A stretch of DNA of 8,231 bases from Acidimicrobiia bacterium (lineage in GTDB: Bacteria > Actinomycetota > Acidimicrobiia > Spongiisociales > UBA5794), in NCBI GenBank assembly GCA_013695075.1, contig JACDBE010000126.1, positions 1-8,231 of the forward strand, given 5' to 3'. Below are positions 1 through 5,548 of this stretch, piece after piece. A model generated the notes under the pieces. The model was not told the origin of the DNA and did no database searches. It saw nothing but the letters and a program-made list of their open reading frames with translations. How positions within the stretch are numbered: the stretch's first letter is position 1; the number at the start of each line of letters is the position of its first letter. The translations under genes were made by a program, and so were the position numbers.

Positions 1-102
1 GGGTACGCCGTGCTGGAGAACCACCGGTTGGACCGGGAACGCTCAGAGTTTGGCCGGTTCGTTGCCGAGCTCGACGGTGACATCGGGATCGGCACCACAT
101 GA
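1..102 (+). CDS. 3' end of an unidentified plus-strand gene (partial)
   Basis: Reading frame 1 is open from the window edge to a TGA at 100–102 and gives 33 residues, beginning GYAVLENHRLDRER and ending DGDIGIGTT. About four fifths of its codons end in G or C, as expected for a real gene in this genome, and the residue mix looks like an ordinary charged soluble C-terminus. It converges on the membrane protein gene and overlaps its last 60 bases. I do not recognise the family, and 33 residues are too few to assign a function. In GC-rich DNA a short open frame can also arise by chance, so this is a tentative call that depends on sequence left of the window. Confidence 0.4.
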   Translation, partial: GYAVLENHRLDRERSEFGRFVAELDGDIGIGTT

Positions 103-1554
103 GGACGGCCGGGTTTCCCCGGCGCCCGATCCCTGCCGGGCATCCCGTGCTGCCCTGGCCCATCCAGACGCCAGCGCCCACCACGCCAGCACCAGCAGCC
201 ACAGCATCCTGCCGCCATACCGGGCTGCGGAGTAGGCGGTGGTTCCCACCACGAAGGCGTGGACCACATAGAGCGCCGCCAGCACCGTGGCCCCGCCGAC
301 CGGGCGGCGGTGGGTCGCCGGCCACGCCGTCGCCCGACGGCTGTGTCTTCGTACCAGCCGGCCAACGAGGGCACCGGCCGTGGCTGCCACCCCCAACCAT
401 GCGAACACCATCCCCACCCCGGTGTAGGGCCCCAGATCGAGGGTGCGCCGGAACGTCCGGCTGGCGGCGAAACGGGGCCCGTCGGCTTGGCTGAAGGCGG
501 CAATCTGCGAGATGCGGTTGACGTTCATCCGCTCCATCACCGCCGACACATGGTTGAACGCCCCCACCAGGAACAGCTGGTCGACACCGGTGGCATACAC
601 CCGCTTGGCGTAGGCGATGGGGTCATTGGTCACGTGGGTGAGAACGATCTCGGTGGCCTCTGGGGCGTAGGCCACCGGCCCGCCCAGCTCGGTGTAGAGC
701 ACACCCCCCTCGTTGAACAGGAAGCGGTTGAACCCGTTGATGCCCGCCGGAGGACGCTGCGACACCGTGCACATCTCCCACTGGGTGCAGCCGGCGAGTT
801 CATCCTCCAGGTCTCCGTGGCCCAGCAGGTAGGCGAAGGCGACCACCGAACTGTGCGGATTGGGGCTCAGCTTCCCCCATACCACCTGGTTGTTGACCAT
901 CAGGGATAGGACGGCGATCCCCACCCCCAGCGCCAGCAACCCCGAGCCGCCGGCATCCCCCCACGTCCCGGCCCGGGTCCGGCGCCACACCGCCACCACC
1001 CCAGCTGCCATCACCAACAGCCCCAGCAGGGGAAGTGCGGCGGGATGGGCGGCGGCGGTGAAGGCGACCACTGCGGTCATGGCCAGATCGCTGGGCAACG
1101 ACCGCTCCCCCACCAGCAGGACGACGGCGGCCACCAGACCGAGCCCAAACCAAAGGTCGGTCATGATCAGGCCGGCGAACAGCGCCAGCGGGCTGGTCGC
1201 CGCCAGCACGATGATGACCATCGCCGCTGCTGGGTGCGACAGTCCGGCGACCCGGCGCAGGAAGGTCGCCACCACTGCCGCCGCCACCACCGCCTGGACC
1301 ACAGCCACCACCCATAGCGAGGTGCCGGAGAACAGACCGAGGAAGTACCCGTAGAACTGGGAGCTCACCCAGGAGTAGTCGCCCTGAGCCTCGAGCAGGT
1401 ACCGGAAGCTGTCACCCATCACCAGCGGGAACCGGTTGACGAGGGCGGGCCACAACACTGCGGCCACGGCCACGGGGTACAGCGCCCATTCGCAGATACG
1501 GGTCGCCGAACCCCACCCCGGCCGGGTCTGATCGGACGGCGTCGGCTCAGCCAC
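43..1554 (-). CDS. Polytopic membrane protein, GT-C glycosyltransferase-like
   Basis: The predicted product is 503 residues with about ten hydrophobic segments (roughly 24–42, 79–98, 108–128, 131–149, 158–190 as one or two, 205–221, 378–398, 421–440 and 446–466). A soluble loop of about 150 residues (222–377) carries two cysteines (C256, C262). An acidic motif, MGDSFRY at 46–52, follows the first segment; an Asp in this first external loop is usual in GT-C enzymes that use polyprenyl-phosphate sugars. A late ARYGGR at 445–449 recalls the RY-type motif before the last helix of such proteins. The GTG start at 1554 lies inside the upstream gene (GTGGCTGA, eight-base overlap). The frame stays open further upstream, but that part is shadow of the glycosyltransferase gene. 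No clear Shine-Dalgarno is visible, so translational coupling is likely. The seen facts are membrane topology and neighbourhood; sugar transfer is inferred. A flippase-like or purely structural role remains possible. The last 35 residues are hydrophilic and low in complexity. Confidence 0.8.
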   Translation of the reverse strand: MAEPTPSDQTRPGWGSATRICEWALYPVAVAAVLWPALVNRFPLVMGDSFRYLLEAQGDYSWVSSQFYGYFLGLFSGTSLWVVAVVQAVVAAAVVATFLRRVAGLSHPAAAMVIIVLAATSPLALFAGLIMTDLWFGLGLVAAVVLLVGERSLPSDLAMTAVVAFTAAAHPAALPLLGLLVMAAGVVAVWRRTRAGTWGDAGGSGLLALGVGIAVLSLMVNNQVVWGKLSPNPHSSVVAFAYLLGHGDLEDELAGCTQWEMCTVSQRPPAGINGFNRFLFNEGGVLYTELGGPVAYAPEATEIVLTHVTNDPIAYAKRVYATGVDQLFLVGAFNHVSAVMERMNVNRISQIAAFSQADGPRFAASRTFRRTLDLGPYTGVGMVFAWLGVAATAGALVGRLVRRHSRRATAWPATHRRPVGGATVLAALYVVHAFVVGTTAYSAARYGGRMLWLLVLAWWALASGWARAARDARQGSGAGETRPSSCGADPDVTVELGNEPAKL

Positions 1555-3058
1555 CCGCAGGCTGGTCGACCGAGAAGTCGGCGGTGGCGGCGAGCAGACG
1601 CGACTGGGCCACCGGAGGCCGCAGTTCCAGGAACAGCTGGTAGGCGAAGAACCGCAGGTTGAACCTGATGAACACCTGGTTGACCCTGAGCATGGCCATG
1701 GCCAGGCGGCGGCTACGCACCGCAAGCGGAAAAGGCACCGGTACCCCGACGGCATCCACCAACTCGAAGCCCGCCTGGGTGAACAGGCGGCGGAACGACC
1801 CGAACGTGAACAACCGGGTGTGGGTGCGGTCGAGGATTCCCCGGCTGCCGTAGTTGAACTGGCCCAACAGCAACCCGAGGCGGATGAGCACGAACCCGAT
1901 GTTGCCGGTGCTCACCAACAGCCGATCCACGGTCCCCACCTGGGTGCAGTACTCGGCGATCTGCTTGACGAAGCGCTCCGGGTCGCGCAGGTGTTCGATT
2001 ACGTCCAGCATCACGATCGAGTCCACCGGCGGAACGTCCTCGGGGAGCGCCTGCTTGCCGTCGAGGTCGTGCACCCAGAAACGGGCGAACCGATCGAGGT
2101 TGGGTGGTGTCGCCATGTCGGCGCCGAATACCGTGCACCCCGGGTCCCGGTCTGTGAGCAGGTCGGCGAATCCTCCGGCCCCGGAACCCAGGTCGAGCAC
2201 CCGATGCCTAGTGCCGATACGATCGACGGCCAGGGTTGTCGGGCTGAGGAAGTCGGTCTTGGTCTGGTATCGCTCCACTGTTCCCGCTGTCGCCGCCACG
2301 TCGTATTTGGCCTCGTAGAACATCCCCTTGTCGTGGATCAGGGCGCGCACCGATTGCCCGAGCACGTTGAGCCCGTACGCGACCCCGTTGACGTGGCACA
2401 CCTCGTCGCCGTAGTAGGTGGGGATGTCGATCTCGGCGATGCGGAGACCGGAGCGGTGCACCTGGATGATGATCTCGGTGTCGAAGTGGAAGTCGTCCGA
2501 GTTGAGGTGGAAGGGGATGCGGGCCAGAGCGTCGACGTTGTATGCCCGGAAGCCGGAGTGGAACTCGGACAGCCCGGTGCTCAGGATGCGGTTCTGGAGG
2601 AAGGTGAGGATGCGGTTGCCCACCAACTTGTACATCGGCATCCCGCCGTCTCGGGCACCGTCGGTCCTCATGAAGCGGCTGCCGAAGGCGGCACCGACCC
2701 CACGGTCGGCGAGGGGGGCCACCAGCGCCTCGATTGCCTCCGGCGGGTATTGGCCGTCACCGTGGACCATCACCACCAGGTCGAAGGCGTGCTCGATGGC
2801 AAAGGTGTAGCCCAGCTTCTGGTTGCCGCCGTAGCCGCGATTCCGCGGGTTGGCCAGGATGGTGTATGCGAAGGGACGCTCGTTGGCGGCGAAGTAGGCA
2901 CGGGCCCTTTCGGCGGTGTCGTCGACCGAGGCGTCGTCGATGACCAGCACGTGAACGTGGAACCGCTCGGCGAGCGCATCGGGTATCCGACCCAGCACCC
3001 AGGCAATCGTGGACGAGGCGTTGTATGCCGGTATGAAGATCAGCAGGCGGGGGGTCAT
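1547..3058 (-). CDS. Bifunctional GT2 glycosyltransferase / class I SAM methyltransferase
   Basis: The 503-residue product has two catalytic modules. Residues 1–250 form a GT-A fold of the dolichol/polyprenyl-phosphate mannosyltransferase type. It starts with LLIFIPAYNA, followed by VIDDASVDDT (39–48, nucleotide-sugar binding), HGDGQYPPE (99–107, metal-binding Asp101), GSRF (126–129), SGFRAYN (168–174) and the acidic DFHFDTE segment near 189–195. Residues 260–450 form a Rossmann methyltransferase: motif I VLDLGSGAG (287–295) for SAM, MLDVIEHLRDP (350–360), and DRTHTRLFT (410–418), which is common in Methyltransf_11/23-type enzymes. The C-terminal 50 residues are basic and amphipathic and could touch the membrane. 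The glycosyltransferase half probably loads a sugar onto a lipid carrier at the inner face of the membrane; the methyltransferase may act on the same glycan or lipid. That coupling and both substrates are inferred. The ATG has no Shine-Dalgarno but sits seven bases after a -10-like box. The gene overlaps the following membrane protein gene, implying joint expression. Confidence 0.9.
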   Translation of the reverse strand: MTPRLLIFIPAYNASSTIAWVLGRIPDALAERFHVHVLVIDDASVDDTAERARAYFAANERPFAYTILANPRNRGYGGNQKLGYTFAIEHAFDLVVMVHGDGQYPPEAIEALVAPLADRGVGAAFGSRFMRTDGARDGGMPMYKLVGNRILTFLQNRILSTGLSEFHSGFRAYNVDALARIPFHLNSDDFHFDTEIIIQVHRSGLRIAEIDIPTYYGDEVCHVNGVAYGLNVLGQSVRALIHDKGMFYEAKYDVAATAGTVERYQTKTDFLSPTTLAVDRIGTRHRVLDLGSGAGGFADLLTDRDPGCTVFGADMATPPNLDRFARFWVHDLDGKQALPEDVPPVDSIVMLDVIEHLRDPERFVKQIAEYCTQVGTVDRLLVSTGNIGFVLIRLGLLLGQFNYGSRGILDRTHTRLFTFGSFRRLFTQAGFELVDAVGVPVPFPLAVRSRRLAMAMLRVNQVFIRFNLRFFAYQLFLELRPPVAQSRLLAATADFSVDQPAGG

Positions 3059-3093
3059 CGCCGGGAGGTTAGATCACCGTTGGTCCCCGTCAG
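3059..3093 (-). promoter_or_regulatory. Candidate leaderless promoter of the glycosyltransferase-methyltransferase gene
   Basis: On the minus strand CTGACG (3093–3088) is followed after 16 bases by TAACCT (3071–3066), and the ATG begins seven bases later. TAACCT fits the TAnnnT -10 pattern and CTGACG matches four of six bases of TTGACA. There is no purine-rich ribosome binding site before the ATG; the bases there are CCTCCC. This geometry, with transcription starting at or next to the A of ATG, is what leaderless actinobacterial genes show. It would separate transcription of this gene from sufC, whose stop lies 74 bases upstream. No convincing terminator is seen in that gap. Confidence 0.45.
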
Positions 3094-3132
3094 CTGATCG
3101 CTGGTGGAACCGGAGGGGCCACACCTGCCCGC

Positions 3133-3867
3133 CTACGGGGCTTCGCTTGGTTCCCGCATCCCGTCGTAGCCGGTGGCCTCCAGCTCTTCGGCCAGATCGG
3201 CACCGCCCCGGCGGACGATCCGCCCCCGGACCATGACGTGGATGTGGTCGATGCGCAGGTAGCGCAGGATGCGCGAGTAGTGGGTGATGATGAGCACCCC
3301 CACCCGGTCGCCCCGCAGCTCTTCGACCAGCTCGGCCACCTCCCGCACCGCATCGATGTCGAGCCCGGAGTCGATCTCGTCGAGCACCGCCATCTTGGGC
3401 TCGGCCACCGCCAGTTGGAACATCTCCGAGCGCTTCTTCTCTCCGCCGGACAGCCCGTCGTTTACCGAGCGTGTGAGGAAGTCGCCCATCCGCATGGAAG
3501 CGGCGGCCACGGCCACCCGCGATGACACCGTGGCGGGATCGGGGGCCAGCGCCGCCATCTCGGAGATGAGGTCGTCCAGGCTCACCCCGGGCACCACCAC
3601 CGGGTACTGGAACGCTTCGAACAGCCCGAGGCGGGCTCGCTCGTGGACCGGCAGCCCCAGGATCTCGTCACCGTCAACCTCTGCCGACCCGGTGACGGTG
3701 TACTCCGGCTGGCCCATCAGGGCGTGGGTGAGCGTCGACTTGCCCGAACCGTTGGGCCCCATCAGGGCATGGACCTCGCCGAAGGGCACCGTCAAATCGA
3801 CACCGCGCAGGATCTCGAGATCGCCAAGAGCGGCGTGCAGGTCGGTCACCGCCAGCGCATCGCTCAC
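3133..3867 (-). CDS. sufC: Fe-S cluster assembly ATPase SufC
   Basis: SufC is the cytoplasmic ABC-type ATPase of the SUF iron-sulfur assembly scaffold. It dimerises on SufB–SufD and powers the rearrangement that builds and releases clusters. The 244-residue product, near the usual 250, has every nucleotide-binding motif: Walker A GPNGSGKST (37–45), Q-loop AFQYP (Q87), the family-specific signature LSGGEKKR (139–146), Walker B MAVLDEID (159–166) with catalytic E164, D-loop SGLD (167–170) and switch H196 in THYSR. The signature with EKKR and the EIDSGLD stretch separate SufC from transporter ATPases. The GTG start at 3867 shares its last bases with the TGA of the ferredoxin gene (GTGA), and a GAGG lies seven bases upstream. 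The gene is the last of the suf block; the next gene starts 74 bases on. The assignment is secure. Confidence 0.97.
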   Translation of the reverse strand: MSDALAVTDLHAALGDLEILRGVDLTVPFGEVHALMGPNGSGKSTLTHALMGQPEYTVTGSAEVDGDEILGLPVHERARLGLFEAFQYPVVVPGVSLDDLISEMAALAPDPATVSSRVAVAAASMRMGDFLTRSVNDGLSGGEKKRSEMFQLAVAEPKMAVLDEIDSGLDIDAVREVAELVEELRGDRVGVLIITHYSRILRYLRIDHIHVMVRGRIVRRGGADLAEELEATGYDGMREPSEAP

Positions 3868-4199
3868 GACGCCACCTCATCGACGGTGGCTTCGATGGTG
3901 AGGTAGACATCGCCATCAACCACCTCGGTGAGGTACACGGGCACCGGGCGGGTCGCCGGCAGGGACTGAGGTTCACCGGTGACCAGGTCGAAGGTGGAGC
4001 CGTGGCGGGGGCATTCCACCTCGGTGTCGAAGACCTCTCCCTCGGCCAGCGACGCCTCGGCGTGGCTGCACCGATCGCCCACGGCGTACACGGTGTCGCC
4101 GATGCGGAACATGGCGATGCGGTGCCCGGCCACCTCCACCCGCAGTCCGCTGCCCTCGGCGAACTGGTCGAGCGGGGCCACCAGCAACGTCTCGGTCAT
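3864..4199 (-). CDS. Rieske-type [2Fe-2S] ferredoxin in the suf cluster
   Basis: The product is a 111-residue soluble protein with no signal peptide or membrane segment, so it is cytoplasmic. It carries the Rieske ligands C44-S-H46 and C63-P-R-H66, separated by 16 residues and followed by GSTFDLVTGE; these bind one [2Fe-2S] cluster through two Cys and two His. The size fits single-domain ferredoxins of the NirD/dioxygenase-ferredoxin class. Such genes are often annotated as phenylpropionate dioxygenase ferredoxin, but no oxygenase is nearby. The gene lies between sufD and sufC, a placement I recall from Streptomyces-type suf operons. A role in electron supply or cluster transfer during assembly is therefore more likely than aromatic degradation; this is inference. 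The ATG overlaps the sufD stop (ATGA), and a strong AGGAGG lies seven bases upstream. Confidence 0.93.
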   Translation of the reverse strand: MTETLLVAPLDQFAEGSGLRVEVAGHRIAMFRIGDTVYAVGDRCSHAEASLAEGEVFDTEVECPRHGSTFDLVTGEPQSLPATRPVPVYLTEVVDGDVYLTIEATVDEVAS

Positions 4200-5461
4200 A
4201 CCCGCCCCTCCTGCTGGGCAATGACGTACTTGGTGTTGATCCACACCCGCAACGATGCCGTCACCTCGGGGTGGGGGAACCGAGCCAACGCCTGCTCGAA
4301 GAAGCCGCGCACCTGGAGCCGATCGGCTTGGGCCGGGTCGAGACCGCGGCTCATCAGGTAGTAGCGCTGTTCCTGGTCCAGCGGGCCCACCGACGAGGCG
4401 TGGCCGCACTTGACATCGTTGGCCAGGATCTCCAGGTTGGGCACCGACTGGGCGGCGGCGCCGTCGGAGAGGATCAGGTTGCGGTTGGTCTGGAAGGCGT
4501 TGGTGCGTTGCGCCCCCTCGTCGATGCGGATCAACCCGGTGAACACCGACAAGGCCTCGTCCTCGACCGCACCCTTGAGGAACATGTCCGAGCTGGTGTC
4601 GAGCCCGGCATGGTGCATGAAGTAGCGGTAGTCGAGCACCTGGCTGCGGTCGCCGAAGTAGACGCCGTTCACCGTGGCCGAGGAACCCCGGCCGTGCAGG
4701 TCGACGATGAGATGGAGGCGGGCCAACGAGCCCCCCAGACCGGCCTCGGCCAACACCGCGCTGGCGTCACGGTCCACCGCGGCGCGCAGCGTCCCGATCT
4801 GGCGCACCTCCGGTCCCAGGTGCTGGACCACCGAGAGTCGCACCGTGGCTCCCGGGGCGGCGGCCACCTCGATGTGCGGAACGGTGACCGCATCGACCTC
4901 GTCAGAAGTGACGTCGACCACCACCGAGGCCAGGGCGTTCTCCTCGGCGATCACCAGCACCGTCGGGTAGCTGATGGAACCCGCCGTTGACGTGTGCAGC
5001 CGCACCAGCACCGGCTGGGCGGTGGTGTTTCGAGCGGCGTGCACCATCGCCCCGTCGCCACCGAAGGCGGTGTGAGCGGCGGCGAAGACGTCGCCGTCGG
5101 CGGCCAGGCTGGGAGCCAGCACCGTGTCCAGGCCGGGTCGACCGTCGGCGACGGCGGTTGCCAGCGACCCGACGGACAGCCCACCCTGCGAAGGCGACGA
5201 GGCCACAGCCATCCCGTCGACGACCACCACCTCGGGGGCGCCATCGAGCACCGCGCGGGAATCCGGGACGGCGCCGGGCTCGTCGACCAGCCGGTAGTCG
5301 GCCAGCTCGAAGCCGAGGTCGACGTAGCGCCACAGCTCGTCGCGGTTCGATGGCATGGCCCGCCCCTCGACCCGCTCTCGGGCGTGGTGGCGTGCAGCGG
5401 CCCGCCATTCCGGCTCGCCGCCGGTAGCGCGCACCAGCGCCTCGCTGTCGATCGGTGTCAC
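4196..5461 (-). CDS. sufD: Fe-S cluster assembly scaffold protein SufD
   Basis: SufD pairs with SufB and SufC to form the SufBC2D scaffold on which Fe-S clusters are built. The product from the GTG at 5461 has 421 residues, matching the roughly 420 of typical SufD. It has an N-terminal helical part, a long beta-helix core rich in short hydrophobic strands, and a conserved end with KCGHASSVGPLD followed by a YYLMSRG segment. C352 and H354 in KCGH correspond to the Cys/His pair known to matter in E. coli SufD, and the motif marks it as SufD rather than SufB. An in-frame ATG at 5512, preceded by GAGG, would add 17 residues. I prefer the GTG because it has AGGA seven bases upstream, the family length fits, and the extra codons (AGG, TAT, CCT, CAA, CGA, CTT) are unlike the rest of the gene. 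It leads a tightly overlapping block with the Rieske gene and sufC. sufB would normally be directly upstream but a protease gene is there instead. Confidence 0.93.
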   Translation of the reverse strand: MTPIDSEALVRATGGEPEWRAAARHHARERVEGRAMPSNRDELWRYVDLGFELADYRLVDEPGAVPDSRAVLDGAPEVVVVDGMAVASSPSQGGLSVGSLATAVADGRPGLDTVLAPSLAADGDVFAAAHTAFGGDGAMVHAARNTTAQPVLVRLHTSTAGSISYPTVLVIAEENALASVVVDVTSDEVDAVTVPHIEVAAAPGATVRLSVVQHLGPEVRQIGTLRAAVDRDASAVLAEAGLGGSLARLHLIVDLHGRGSSATVNGVYFGDRSQVLDYRYFMHHAGLDTSSDMFLKGAVEDEALSVFTGLIRIDEGAQRTNAFQTNRNLILSDGAAAQSVPNLEILANDVKCGHASSVGPLDQEQRYYLMSRGLDPAQADRLQVRGFFEQALARFPHPEVTASLRVWINTKYVIAQQEGRV

Positions 5462-5468
5462 AAGAGCG

Positions 5469-5472
5469 TCCT
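5469..5472 (-). promoter_or_regulatory. Ribosome binding site supporting the GTG start of sufD
   Basis: AGGA on the minus strand is followed by seven bases and then GTG at 5461. It competes with a GAGG five bases before the ATG at 5512. Codon use between the two starts favours this site. Confidence 0.5.
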
Positions 5473-5492
5473 GTCGGTCTTGGCGGACCGAC
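5473..5492 (-). promoter_or_regulatory. Inverted repeat in the sufD leader, possible operator or hairpin
   Basis: GTCGGTC and GACCGAC form a perfect seven-base inverted repeat around a six-base centre, immediately before the sufD Shine-Dalgarno. A -10-like TATCCT lies just upstream at 5501–5496, which would put a transcription start inside the repeat. No good -35 element is visible. It could be a repressor site, an RNA hairpin that affects sufD translation, or chance in GC-rich DNA. If the longer SufD start is real, the repeat falls inside coding sequence. Confidence 0.3.
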
Positions 5493-5526
5493 TGAGGATA
5501 CCGCCTGGTCATGCCGACCTCGTTGG

Positions 5527-5548
5527 GACGCCCGATGGAGGCGGCGTC
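5527..5548 (-). other. Weak hairpin directly after the protease stop codon
   Basis: GACGCC and GGCGTC form a six-base stem with a ten-base loop starting right after the TGA of the protease gene. There is no U-run, so it is not a classical intrinsic terminator. It is the only stem I found in the short gap between the protease and sufD. Confidence 0.25.

Noticed and set aside
108..123. GCCGG/CCGGC stem just after the plus-strand stop at 102, considered as a terminator
   Set aside because: The stem has only five pairs and no U-run, and it lies within the membrane protein coding region. Such stems are common by chance at this GC content.
259..909. Plus-strand open frame of 216 codons opposite the membrane protein gene
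   Set aside because: Composition is Arg-, His- and Pro-rich in the manner of antisense frames. The opposite strand gives regular hydrophobic helices.
1555..1755. Upstream extension of the membrane protein reading frame to an ATG at 1755
   Set aside because: The extra 67 codons are Cys-, Ser- and Arg-rich shadow of the methyltransferase C-terminus. The overlapping GTG at 1554 gives a natural start.
1820..3097. Plus-strand open frame of 425 codons opposite the glycosyltransferase-methyltransferase gene
   Set aside because: It lies entirely antisense to a gene with clear catalytic motifs on the other strand. Its protein is rich in Val, Gly, His and Asp without domains, as expected of a shadow frame in GC-rich DNA.
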